A stretch of 60,792 nt of DNA. It comes from Alphaproteobacteria bacterium (GTDB lineage: Bacteria; Pseudomonadota; Alphaproteobacteria; UBA8366). Shown in pieces: positions 32,868 through 40,874 of this stretch; the first letter of the stretch is position 1; the number at the start of each line of letters is the position of its first letter. The translations under genes and the position numbers were made by a program. Below the pieces are notes generated by a model. That model was not told where the DNA came from, did no database searches, and worked only from the letters and a program-made list of their open reading frames with translations. Where the stretch lies: NCBI GenBank assembly GCA_028281325.1, contig JANQKC010000003.1:1-60792 (forward strand), in the 5' to 3' direction.

Positions 32868-33626
32868 TCACCTTGGTTGAGCAGCGGCGAGCGGAGCCGG
32901 TCCCGTCCGGCGCTCCCAGAGCCGCCATGCCAGCAGGATGTTCATCAGCACGAACATCGGCACGCCGATCATCGGCGCGATGGACATGGGATAGGTGAAG
33001 ACGGCTCGCGCGTCCGGCACGCCGTCGAAGACATACAGCGGCCCCGGCAACCCAAGCTGCAGCAGGATCGGCGCGCTCGGCACGATAAGGAGCGCGCCGA
33101 GTAGGTTCCACAGCATGAATCCGCGCTCCGACATTGCACTGCGGCGAAGGCGGCTGCCGATCCACAATGCGGAAAAACCAAAAAGGAGGTCTGGAATGCC
33201 GACGAAAATCTCGAAATAAAGGGGAAACTCGCCGGAGACGGTTTTCGCGGCTGTCCCGAGGGCGGCAATCCGCATGGCATGAAAATACGCGAACCAGTGC
33301 AGGGGCGTCGTGTCGACGATGCGGCGCAGGCCGTTCCGGACCGAGCTGCTCAGCAGGACCGGGACGACGAAGACGGCAACCGTAATGAGCTGTAGCCACA
33401 GACCGGGCAACCACCGCAGGAGCGCCTCGCAGACGTAGAGTCCACGGGCGCCGGCGACGCTGCTGGCGACGCCATAGGCGATGAGCCACATCAGGTAGGT
33501 GTAGACCGGGAGCGCGCCGCCGGGGAGCGCCCCGCGTCGGCCGCAGCGCCAAGCAATGAAGAACAGGAAGCCGAATTCCACGGCGAGCAGGAACGGGGTC
33601 AGGGATAGGGACATGGGGATCACCAT
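32868..33626 (-). CDS. Hypothetical multi-pass membrane protein
   Basis: A 252-residue protein with about six to seven hydrophobic helices and short polar loops. Its start overlaps the SDR stop (ATGGTGA), so it is coupled to the SDR. No transporter family is recognised; a membrane anchor, carrier or lipid/sterol-related role is possible given BVMO and SDR neighbours. Confidence 0.7.
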   Translation of the reverse strand: MVIPMSLSLTPFLLAVEFGFLFFIAWRCGRRGALPGGALPVYTYLMWLIAYGVASSVAGARGLYVCEALLRWLPGLWLQLITVAVFVVPVLLSSSVRNGLRRIVDTTPLHWFAYFHAMRIAALGTAAKTVSGEFPLYFEIFVGIPDLLFGFSALWIGSRLRRSAMSERGFMLWNLLGALLIVPSAPILLQLGLPGPLYVFDGVPDARAVFTYPMSIAPMIGVPMFVLMNILLAWRLWERRTGPAPLAAAQPR

Positions 33627-34375
33627 TTCTCGGCAAACGGCCGGATCGTGAGGTCGAAGGCCCAGGTAGACCGGTCCTGATGGGCCAGATGAAAGACTTC
33701 GTCGGCGATTGCGCCGGGTTTGGCGAAGAAATCCTCGCGGGCGTGCGGCCAGTCTTTCGGCGGCAGCAGCCAGTCGGGTCGGTTCTCATCCGGGCCGAGC
33801 CAGGTGACGTCGATCGCCGCGTCGACCGTTACATATCCGACATGGATGCCTTTCGGTCCCAGATCGCGCGCCAGCGACTCCGCGAGAATGCGCTGGGCCG
33901 CCTTGGTCGGGGCGAACAGGGCGTATTTCGGAACCCCGCGGTGCGACGCCGTGTTGCCGGTTACAATGATTGCGCCTTGTCCGACGTCGATCATGGACGG
34001 GGCGAGGTCGCGCGCGAGATAGAGCAGGGCGGTGGTGTTGACGCGGAAATTCCGTTCCAGGACGGCGGGATCGGCGTCGAGGAAGGTATCGAAGGTGTGC
34101 GCGACGGCGTTGTGGACGAGGACCGACGGTGCGCCCATCGACGCCCGAATTTCGGCGATGGTGGCGGCGAGCGCCGCAAGGTCGCCGATATCGCAGACGA
34201 AGGCGCGGCAACCGGGGACTTCCCGTTCAAGCGCGGTAAGCCGGTGCCGGTTTCGGGCGATCATCGCGACGCGGTAGCCTCCGGTGGCGAACCGCCGTGC
34301 CAAGGCGGCGCCGGTTGAATCGCCGACGCCGGTAATGACACACACCGGATTGTCGTTGGTTTCGGCGCCGGTCAT
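33620..34375 (-). CDS. Atypical short-chain dehydrogenase/reductase
   Basis: A 251-residue SDR. The cofactor motif is TGVGDSTG (about 15-22), NAVAHT (about 89) replaces NNAG, and the active-site region reads TGNTASHRG...ALFAPTKAA. The usual YxxxK is FxxxK: Phe stands at the catalytic Tyr. This Tyr-less form occurs in a known side branch of SDRs, so the enzyme may be a poor oxidoreductase or use another residue. The ATG overlaps the stop of the upstream 137-residue gene (ATGA). Confidence 0.88.
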   Translation of the reverse strand: MTGAETNDNPVCVITGVGDSTGAALARRFATGGYRVAMIARNRHRLTALEREVPGCRAFVCDIGDLAALAATIAEIRASMGAPSVLVHNAVAHTFDTFLDADPAVLERNFRVNTTALLYLARDLAPSMIDVGQGAIIVTGNTASHRGVPKYALFAPTKAAQRILAESLARDLGPKGIHVGYVTVDAAIDVTWLGPDENRPDWLLPPKDWPHAREDFFAKPGAIADEVFHLAHQDRSTWAFDLTIRPFAEKW

Positions 34376-34785
34376 GCCGCACTCTTCCGGCCATAGGGCG
34401 CGCCGTATTTGGCGTCCTCGCGCCCGGCCTTGCGGACGATATGGATGGCCTCGTCGACTTCATAGGTCCGGACCCACTCCGAATCTCCGGGCCGCATGAG
34501 CTTGCTGGAATGCGGGGAGCGGCATTGCCGCCGGTATTCGACCAGCGCCATGCGGCAGGCCTGTCCGCCGAAGTCGTAGGCGTAGTCCGAGCCGCCATCC
34601 GGCACGAAGCGGGCCCGGTACAGCTTCCAGTACTGTCCGTCATGCTCGTAAATGTCGAAGGTCAGTTCGTGCGTGTCGTATTGCCAATGCCAGACGCCGC
34701 TTTCCTCAATCAACGTCCAGTCGTCGTAGCGGCTACCGTCCTCGAAGCTTTCGCCGGGGCGGGCCCATTGCAGGGTGTTGCGCAT
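34372..34785 (-). CDS. Conserved-looking hypothetical protein in TetR operon
   Basis: A 137-residue, Trp/Tyr/Asp-rich soluble protein (GVWHWQYDTHELTFDIYEHDG near 30-52). The start at 34785 follows AAAGGAG; a Met six codons upstream overlaps that site. It is coupled to the SDR by a 4-bp overlap and follows the AhpD-like gene by 33 bp. The aromatic beta-rich sequence suggests a small beta-barrel, perhaps lipocalin-like or a ligand binder; no family is assigned. Confidence 0.72.
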   Translation of the reverse strand: MRNTLQWARPGESFEDGSRYDDWTLIEESGVWHWQYDTHELTFDIYEHDGQYWKLYRARFVPDGGSDYAYDFGGQACRMALVEYRRQCRSPHSSKLMRPGDSEWVRTYEVDEAIHIVRKAGREDAKYGAPYGRKSAA

Positions 34786-34818
34786 GTCATTGCTCCTTTC
34801 CATGGGGTCGAAACTTGG

Positions 34819-35373
34819 TCAGCCGGCTTTCCTGAGTGCCGATTCGATCAAGGGTGCGTAGCCCTGAGTCGCCAGCGTTGCGCCCACATGTTTGAAATAC
34901 GCATCGTCGCCTTCGATCCCGAACGCGTCGACGAGCCGGTTCACGTAGTTGAACAAGGCGATGACGTTGATGGCGTCCTCGATCGTCTCGTCCTCCCATC
35001 CCGCGTCGCGGAGCGCATCGATGTCCGACTGACGGATCGAATCCGGCTCCTGCGTGACCTGGGTCGCGAAGTCCAAAACCGCTTGAAGCTTGGCGCTGAC
35101 GTTGCGGGTATCCGGGCCGGACCCGGCCGCATCCAGGGCGTGGAAATCGATATCCAAGGCCGCCAGCGTCGCGGTGTGCGCACCGAGACAGAATCCGCAA
35201 CCGTTCAACTTCGAGACATGGGCGGCGATGATCTCCCGCTCGGCCTTTGTCAGGGCGGAAGGGCCGACCATCACGGCCTCGATGAACTGCAGGAACGGGG
35301 CGTAGCGGTCCGGTTTCCTGAGAAAGACGTCGGCGACGCCTTGGAAGGATTTCGAGTAGCTCAGGTATGACAT
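34819..35373 (-). CDS. AhpD-like / carboxymuconolactone decarboxylase family protein
   Basis: A 184-residue helical protein with the alkylhydroperoxidase core E-x-x-A-x-x-x-S-x-x-N-x-C-x-x-C-x-x-x-H (EREIIAAHVSKLNGCGFC split at 46-62, then His66). The Cys pair and His match peroxidase-type members. It is the first structural gene after tetR, and a 22-bp dyad (35394-35415) identical in form to the one before tetR sits 21 bp upstream of its start. Confidence 0.9.
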   Translation of the reverse strand: MSYLSYSKSFQGVADVFLRKPDRYAPFLQFIEAVMVGPSALTKAEREIIAAHVSKLNGCGFCLGAHTATLAALDIDFHALDAAGSGPDTRNVSAKLQAVLDFATQVTQEPDSIRQSDIDALRDAGWEDETIEDAINVIALFNYVNRLVDAFGIEGDDAYFKHVGATLATQGYAPLIESALRKAG

Positions 35374-35393
35374 TTCCAGTTCCTCATCTATTA

Positions 35394-35415
35394 TTTCAGA
35401 ACATTTGATATGAAA
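35394..35415. promoter_or_regulatory. TetR operator in front of the AhpD-SDR-BVMO genes
   Basis: A 22-bp dyad TTTCAGA-N8-TATGAAA. It shares arm sequence (13 of 14) and N8 spacing with the site before tetR (36020-36041). It lies in the 57-bp gap between the tetR stop and the AhpD-like start. Confidence 0.72.
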
Positions 35416-35430
35416 TAGGGCAAAAAAATT

Positions 35431-36009
35431 TCAGATCGCGGACAGGGCGGTGTCGAGATGCCGTTTGATATGGGCGTCGCTGCATCCGGTGCGCAGCAGG
35501 AGGCCGATGCTGTAGGCGGTCGTCGTCAGGAATTCGGCAAGGGCGCGTGGGTCGGCTGCCTCGTCGATGTCGCCGGTACGCTGCCCTTCTTCGAGCCGTG
35601 ATTCGAAGGCGTCGCGAAGCTGCGCCATGTGTCCCTGGACGCGCTTTGCCGCGTCGTCGTCATGCGGGGCGAGCTCGACGGCGGTGTTGCACATCATGCA
35701 GCCGATGCGGCCATCGCTCGTTTGCAGCAAGCCGAAAAGGCGGTCGAACGCGCGGCGAATTGCCGGCTTGGCCGGGCCGGGCCGGTTCAGTTCCTCGATG
35801 ACCCGTGCCGTGACCCTGTCGCGGTATCGGTCGAGCGAGGCGAGGAACAGCCCGTGTTTGTTGTCGAACACCTCGTACAGCCCGTAATAGTTCACGCCGG
35901 TCCGGGCAACCAGGTCGCGGATCGACGTGTCGTGATATCCCTTGGCCCAGAACAGGTGCATTGCCTTGTCCAACGCGTCATCCGGGTCGAATTCTTTCGG
36001 GCGTGCCAT
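35431..36009 (-). CDS. TetR-family transcriptional repressor
   Basis: A 192-residue regulator. The N-terminal HTH (about 8-55) includes SIRDLVARTGVNYYGLYEVF with the family KHGLF end, and the C-terminal ligand domain is of the AcrR/YxaF-like type with Cys residues (GCMMCN about 103). It should repress itself and the downstream genes through the two 22-bp dyads. The ligand could be a ketone or a reactive electrophile, inferred from the enzymes controlled. Confidence 0.92.
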   Translation of the reverse strand: MARPKEFDPDDALDKAMHLFWAKGYHDTSIRDLVARTGVNYYGLYEVFDNKHGLFLASLDRYRDRVTARVIEELNRPGPAKPAIRRAFDRLFGLLQTSDGRIGCMMCNTAVELAPHDDDAAKRVQGHMAQLRDAFESRLEEGQRTGDIDEAADPRALAEFLTTTAYSIGLLLRTGCSDAHIKRHLDTALSAI

Positions 36010-36019
36010 GATCTGCTCT

Positions 36020-36041
36020 TTTCATATCGACCGTTATGAAA
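36020..36041. promoter_or_regulatory. TetR operator in front of tetR
   Basis: A 22-bp perfect-arm dyad TTTCATA-N8-TATGAAA, 11 bp upstream of the tetR ATG, so binding would block initiation (autoregulation). It is the partner of the site at 35394-35415. Confidence 0.75.
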
Positions 36042-36177
36042 CAAATAGGCATGCCCCCGTTGCCTGTCAAGAGCGGCCGGGCGGGCACACTGGGTCACGG
36101 CGATTGCCGGATGATTGGCCCGGCGGCCTTGCCCGCGCCTATACTCGAAGCCTCGACGAGAGCGAGGGTGATTCGCG

Positions 36178-37071
36178 ATGAAGGTAACGCTGCTCGGCAC
36201 CGGCAGTCCGGTGCCGTCCCTCAAGCGCGCGTCGGCCGGCTATATGGTGCAGACCGGCGGCGACGTGATCCTGATCGATCATGGGCCCGGCACCTTCCAG
36301 CGCATGATGCAGGCGGGCGTTTCCGCGACCGACGTGAGCCACGTGCTCTTCTCGCATCTGCATTTCGACCATTGCCTCGATTTCGTCCGTTTGTTCCTGC
36401 ATCGCTGGGATATCAGTCCGCCGGACACGCCCGCGTTGAAGGTGTTCGGTCCCCCCGGCCTCAATCATTTCGTCGAGCGGTTGTTCGGCGAGGACGGGGC
36501 GTTCAAGTTCGACCTGACCGCGCGGACGAACCACGCCAACAGCCTTAGCATTTACGAGGGCCGGGGCGGGACGCCGCCGCGGCCATGGCCCGAGGCGGAG
36601 GTTACCGAAGTCGGCGAGACCGACGTCATCGAAGGGGAGGGCTGGTCGATCCGGCTGGCCAATGTGCCGCACCATCAGCCGTACTTGGTGTGCTATGGCG
36701 TCCGTCTCCAGGCGGATGGCGGGGTCTTCGCCTATTCCAGCGACATCACGCTGCCGCCGGAGAAATCGCCGGCGAAGCCGCTCTATGGCCTCGCGCAGGA
36801 CGCCGACCTGCTGGTGCATTACCTGAACTCGTTCAACGTGGCGCGCGAACGGGCGCCCGGTGAGACGCAGGCGGCGCGGACGAAACAGCAGGCGATCGGC
36901 GAGTTGGCCCGCGACTGCAACGTGAAGACGCTGGTGACATCGCATCATGGGCCGCTGATCGATACGGACGGCGTGCGAGAACGGGTCATCGCCGACATCG
37001 CCGCGGTCTATGACGGCCGCCTCATCTGGGGCGAGGACCTGATGAGTTTCGAGATCGGGGAGGCGACATAG
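36178..37071 (+). CDS. Metallo-beta-lactamase fold hydrolase (RNase Z/arylsulfatase-like)
   Basis: A 297-residue MBL hydrolase opening VTLLGTGSP, with the zinc motif SHLHFDH (about 59-65) and later ligands at HHQP (about 164), SSDIT (about 182) and SHHGP (about 256). The first-strand GTGSPxP and the spacing resemble the RNase Z/AtsA-like group, probably a small-molecule hydrolase rather than a tRNase. It is plus strand, convergent with the MFS gene 11 bp away. Confidence 0.88.
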   Translation: MKVTLLGTGSPVPSLKRASAGYMVQTGGDVILIDHGPGTFQRMMQAGVSATDVSHVLFSHLHFDHCLDFVRLFLHRWDISPPDTPALKVFGPPGLNHFVERLFGEDGAFKFDLTARTNHANSLSIYEGRGGTPPRPWPEAEVTEVGETDVIEGEGWSIRLANVPHHQPYLVCYGVRLQADGGVFAYSSDITLPPEKSPAKPLYGLAQDADLLVHYLNSFNVARERAPGETQAARTKQQAIGELARDCNVKTLVTSHHGPLIDTDGVRERVIADIAAVYDGRLIWGEDLMSFEIGEAT

Positions 37072-37081
37072 GGACGATCCC

Positions 37082-38356
37082 CTAGGCGGACCGCTGTTTG
37101 CGCGGCGGCCGGATGAGGAGCGCCAACGTCGCCGCGGCGAACCCGCTGGTGCAGAACACCATCAACGATGTGTCGTAGTTGCCGGTCGTGTCGTACAGCA
37201 CGCCGGAAACCAATGGTCCCGAGGCTTGGGCGATCGTTTGCAACGGCAGCGTGATGCCGCGAATCGCGCCGATATTGCGGCGGCCGAAGCTGTCGGCCCA
37301 CGCCACCGGCAGGAGCGTCATGAGGCCGCCGATCCCCGCGCCGAAGGTGCAGGCCGACAGATACGCGGTGGCCGGACCCGACACGTTCAGCATGACGATC
37401 GTGCCGGCCGCCATGAGCGCCGCGCAGGCGGCGAGGCTCCGGCGGATGCCCAACCGCGCTTCCATATGCCCGAAGGCCAAGCCGCCCAGGACGGCCGTAA
37501 AGGAGAAGCTGCTCACCGCCGTCGCCGCGACGGCCAGCGAAACGCCCCGCTCGATCAGGTGCGGCGCCTGATGCAGGCTGACGCCCGCCTGTACCGGATA
37601 GATCAGCATGGAGAAGGCGATCAGCAGCCAGAAGGTCGAGGTCCGTGACGCTTCCCTGCGCGTGTAGCTGATTTCCGCGGCGGCGTCCTTGCCGGATGTC
37701 GCGGCGGCAATGCCGGTACGGTTCTTTTGCCCGGAATAGGGTCGTAGGCCCACATCTTCCGGGCGCTGGATCATCAGCAGGGCGTTGGGCAATACGCCGA
37801 TCACCAGCACCAACGCGGCGATGCCCAACCATCCCGCGCGCCAATCCCATAACTCGATCGCCGCAAAGGCGACGATCGGCAGGATGGTCAGGCCGAGGCT
37901 GTGGGCGACCGCCGTATAGGACATGGCGCGGGCGCGGAAGCGCACGAACCAGTTGGCGACGGCGCTGGTCACCGCGATCTCGAAGGGACCGGCGAAGGCC
38001 ATGCGGCCGAGACAGAAAGCGATATAGAACCACAACAGGGAGTTGGTCCAGGACAGGGACAACGCGCTGACGCCGATCAACAATGTGCCGATGGCCAACA
38101 CCCGTCCCGCGCCCTGCCGGTCGACGATGACGCCGACCTTGGGCGAGATGATCGCGCCCAGGACGCCGCCGAGCGATACCGCGCCGGAAAAAGCGGTGCG
38201 CGACCAGCCGAACTCGTCCGACATGGGCACGGCGAAGATCGACAACGTGGCGACGGCCGACCCCTGGCGGGCGAAATTGGCGCACATCGCGCAGGCGACG
38301 ATGACCCAGCCGTAAAAGAACGGAGTGCTCGCGGCCAGGCGGTTCGGGTTCATCAT
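37082..38356 (-). CDS. MFS transporter
   Basis: A 424-residue protein with 12 hydrophobic helices and a central loop near 200-215. It has FFYGWVIVACAM near the start and RFRARAMSYTAVAHSLG around helix 4-5, features of the monocarboxylate/OFA-like MFS group also seen in the gene at 26191. It diverges from the PPOX gene across 208 bp that hold a 16-bp dyad. The substrate is probably an organic acid, not determinable. Confidence 0.88.
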   Translation of the reverse strand: MMNPNRLAASTPFFYGWVIVACAMCANFARQGSAVATLSIFAVPMSDEFGWSRTAFSGAVSLGGVLGAIISPKVGVIVDRQGAGRVLAIGTLLIGVSALSLSWTNSLLWFYIAFCLGRMAFAGPFEIAVTSAVANWFVRFRARAMSYTAVAHSLGLTILPIVAFAAIELWDWRAGWLGIAALVLVIGVLPNALLMIQRPEDVGLRPYSGQKNRTGIAAATSGKDAAAEISYTRREASRTSTFWLLIAFSMLIYPVQAGVSLHQAPHLIERGVSLAVAATAVSSFSFTAVLGGLAFGHMEARLGIRRSLAACAALMAAGTIVMLNVSGPATAYLSACTFGAGIGGLMTLLPVAWADSFGRRNIGAIRGITLPLQTIAQASGPLVSGVLYDTTGNYDTSLMVFCTSGFAAATLALLIRPPRKQRSA

Positions 38357-38512
38357 GTGGGTTGATCGGTCTGGGTTACCGGGGGGCGTCCGAGGCCGGA
38401 CGCGGGCAAGGGCGTATCGGTTTGTCCATGCCGGACCATATCACGGAACGATGTCCCCCGCTTTCGGGCGCGGCTGCGGGCTTGTCATCGGATCGTCATC
38501 GGTCCTTGATAG

Positions 38513-38528
38513 ATATCGTGCGCGATAT
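38513..38528. promoter_or_regulatory. 16-bp dyad between MFS and PPOX genes
   Basis: ATATCG-N4-CGATAT, 37 bp upstream of the PPOX start. It is a plausible operator, but no adjacent regulator gene is present. Confidence 0.35.
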
Positions 38529-38564
38529 ACCATCCGCCGTTCTTTCCCATTTTTGGAGTGGATC

Positions 38565-39176
38565 ATGACCGTGATCAGGACAGAGGAAGCGTTGGAAGCG
38601 CTTTACGGACAGCCCGCCGACCCGTCGCTCGTCAAGGTCGCGCCGGTCGTCACGAAGGAATACCGGGCGCTGATCGAGGCGTCGCCCTTCGCCGTCCTGG
38701 CGACCTGCGGTCCCGAGGGTATCGATTGCTCGCCACGCGGCGACAGGCCGGGATTCGTCCGGATTCACGACGACCGGACGCTGATGTTGCCGGACCGGCG
38801 CGGCAACAATCGCATCGACTCGCTGCGCAACATCGTCCGCGACCCGCGCGCCTCTTTGCTGTTCCTGATCCCGGGGTCGGGGACGACCGTCCGCGTGAAC
38901 GGCAAGGCGCACCTGACCGCCGATGCGGAACTGCTCGAGTCCTTCGCGGTCGACGGCAAGCCGCCGCGGTCGGTCCTGATCCTGGAAGTCGACGAAATCT
39001 ATTTCCAGTGCGCCCGCGCCATCGTGCGGTCGCACCTCTGGGATCCCGGGATGCAGGTCGACCCCAAGACCCTGCCGACGCCCGGCCGTATTCTCGCGGC
39101 GCAAAGCGACGATACCGTCGGCGGCGACTCCTATGACAAGGAATGGCCCGACCGCGCGCGGAAATCGCTTTGGTAA
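38565..39176 (+). CDS. PPOX-type FMN flavoprotein (MSMEG_1061-like)
   Basis: A 203-residue split-barrel flavin protein of the pyridoxamine-phosphate-oxidase fold. SPFAVLATCGPEGIDCSPRGD (split at about 40-60), RRGNNRIDSLRNI (about 83) and LLFLIPG (about 102) are the FMN-binding stretches. The start at 38565 has TGGAG six bases upstream; a frame extends further without support. Such proteins are general FMN-dependent oxidoreductases; the true substrate is unknown. Confidence 0.85.
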   Translation: MTVIRTEEALEALYGQPADPSLVKVAPVVTKEYRALIEASPFAVLATCGPEGIDCSPRGDRPGFVRIHDDRTLMLPDRRGNNRIDSLRNIVRDPRASLLFLIPGSGTTVRVNGKAHLTADAELLESFAVDGKPPRSVLILEVDEIYFQCARAIVRSHLWDPGMQVDPKTLPTPGRILAAQSDDTVGGDSYDKEWPDRARKSLW

Positions 39177-39198
39177 GGGCGAAAGGCGTCGCGCCCCG

Positions 39199-40008
39199 CT
39201 ATGGGGTCGTGAAACCGAAGTCGCGAAAGACGGCCAAACCCGTTTCACCGGTCAGATAAGCATAGAAGGCGGCGACCCCATCATGCGGTTGTGCCTTCAG
39301 AATGGCGAAGGGATAGCGGATCGGAGGATGAGTATCGGCGGGGAATGCGCCAATGACGCGGACCCGGTCGGTGATCTTCGCGTCCGTCGCGTAGACGATG
39401 CCAAGCGGAGTCTCGCCGCGCTCCACCAACGCCAGCGCGTGCCGAACATTGTCCAGCCGCGCCAGCCTTCCGGCAGCGTCGCCCCATAGCCCAAGCGTGG
39501 TCAGGGCTTGTTCGGCATACGCGCCGGCGGGGACGTGGGCCGGGTCGCCCACCGCGATCCGGCCGTCGGACCCGAGGAGTTTCGGCAGATCGAGCGTCGG
39601 CGTGATCGACACGCCGTCGACCGGGCTGTCGGCGGGGACGATCAGCACAAGACGATTGCCGATGGGGGCGATACGGCTCTCCGCGTCGATCAATTCACGC
39701 GCTGCGAGATAGTCCATCCAGTCCGTGTTGGCGGACAGGTAGATATGCGCCGGGGCGCCGGCGGCGATTTGCCGGGCGAGGGCGGACGACCCGGCGAAGG
39801 AGAGACGCACCTGCTTGCCGGAACTCTTGGTGTAGCGCCGGCTGATTTCCGTAACCGCGCTGGTCAGGCTCGATGCGGCGAACACCGTCACCCGGTCGTC
39901 GGCCCGGACGCCTCCAAGGGCCAGCGCCGCGCCCACGACGGCGGCGACGAGCAATGCCCGCGCGACGATCATTGCGGCGGCGAGGGGGGACTCGGGAGCA
40001 TGAAGCAT
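39199..40008 (-). CDS. modA: Molybdate ABC transporter substrate-binding protein
   Basis: A 269-residue periplasmic protein. A signal peptide (about 13-36, ending GGVRA) is followed by VTVFAASSLTSAVTEIS (about 40), LSFAGSSALARQIAAGAPAHIYLSAN (split near 70-95) and later NVRHALALVERGETPLGIVYATDA (split near 190-212), all ModA-typical oxyanion-binding segments. No modB or modC is present in the window. It diverges from tupBCA across 158 bp carrying the tup operator, so it may feed the tungstate permease or be regulated with it. Confidence 0.92.
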   Translation of the reverse strand: MLHAPESPLAAAMIVARALLVAAVVGAALALGGVRADDRVTVFAASSLTSAVTEISRRYTKSSGKQVRLSFAGSSALARQIAAGAPAHIYLSANTDWMDYLAARELIDAESRIAPIGNRLVLIVPADSPVDGVSITPTLDLPKLLGSDGRIAVGDPAHVPAGAYAEQALTTLGLWGDAAGRLARLDNVRHALALVERGETPLGIVYATDAKITDRVRVIGAFPADTHPPIRYPFAILKAQPHDGVAAFYAYLTGETGLAVFRDFGFTTP

Positions 40009-40119
40009 GGCGTCCTAGGTGTCCGCGCGAAACGAGCTTCTTGGTAGCCTCTTCGTCGAACCCGAACAAGCAAGCCATGCCATGGACCGATGGTCCGTAT
40101 TGCAATCCCGCAGGGATGA

Positions 40120-40135
40120 ATGCAGGATATTGCAT
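40120..40135. promoter_or_regulatory. Candidate tungstate/molybdate operator, modA-tupB divergent region
   Basis: ATGCA-N6-TGCAT dyad, 31 bp upstream of tupB. The core TGCA-N6-TGCA recurs upstream of the HTH/PBP regulator gene (43436-43449), with related spacer sequence on the opposite strand. Confidence 0.5.
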
Positions 40136-40166
40136 GTTTCGGGGAAAATGCAGAATACCTTAAATT

Positions 40167-40874
40167 ATGCATGAGCTAGGCGATGCTTTCGCGATTGCGA
40201 TGGCCTTGGTCGTGTCGGCGGATTCGGATTTGTTGGAGATCGTCGGCCTGTCGTTGCGGGTCAGCGTGTCGGCGATGTTGGTTTCCTGCGCCGTCGCCTT
40301 GCCGCTGGGGGCGGTCGTCGCGATCGCGCGCTTCCCCGGCCGCGGCGCGGTCATCGTTGTGCTGAACGCGCTGATGGGGTTGCCGCCGGTCGTGGTCGGG
40401 CTGTTGGTGTATTTGATGCTGTCGAATGCCGGCCCGTTCGGCGGGCTGCGGCTGCTCTATACGCCGACCGCGATGATCATCGCCCAGACGATCCTGATCA
40501 CGCCGATCATCGCCGCACTGTCGCGGCAGGTCATCGAAGACCTGCACCAGGAATATGCCGAACAATTCCGATCGCTCTGCGTTCCCGCCCACACGGCCAT
40601 GGCGGCGTTGCTGTGGGATGCGCGCTACAGCCTGCTGACGGTCGCCCTGGCCGGTTTCGGTCGCGCGGTCGCGGAAGTCGGCGCGGTGATCATCGTCGGC
40701 GGCAACATTAATCACCTGACGCGGGTGATGACCACCGCCATCGCGCTCGAAACCTCCAAGGGCGATCTGGCGTTGGCGTTGGCGTTGGGCATTGTCTTGC
40801 TGGCGATCGCCCTCTTGGTGAATTCCGGCGTGATGGCGCTGCGGTCGACCTCGGCGCGGCATGCCTATGTTTGA
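40167..40874 (+). CDS. tupB: Tungstate ABC transporter permease
   Basis: A 235-residue inner-membrane permease with about five to six helices, starting with a region typical of TupB (DLLEIVGLSLRVSVSAML near 21-38). The EAA-like loop around AEQFRSLCVPAHTAMAALLWDARYSL and a late GRAVAEVGAVIIVGGNI (both split in the protein near 130-180) match TupB/WtpB-type permeases. No ribosome site precedes the ATG, so initiation may be leaderless. It overlaps tupC by 14 bp. Confidence 0.9.
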   Translation: MHELGDAFAIAMALVVSADSDLLEIVGLSLRVSVSAMLVSCAVALPLGAVVAIARFPGRGAVIVVLNALMGLPPVVVGLLVYLMLSNAGPFGGLRLLYTPTAMIIAQTILITPIIAALSRQVIEDLHQEYAEQFRSLCVPAHTAMAALLWDARYSLLTVALAGFGRAVAEVGAVIIVGGNINHLTRVMTTAIALETSKGDLALALALGIVLLAIALLVNSGVMALRSTSARHAYV

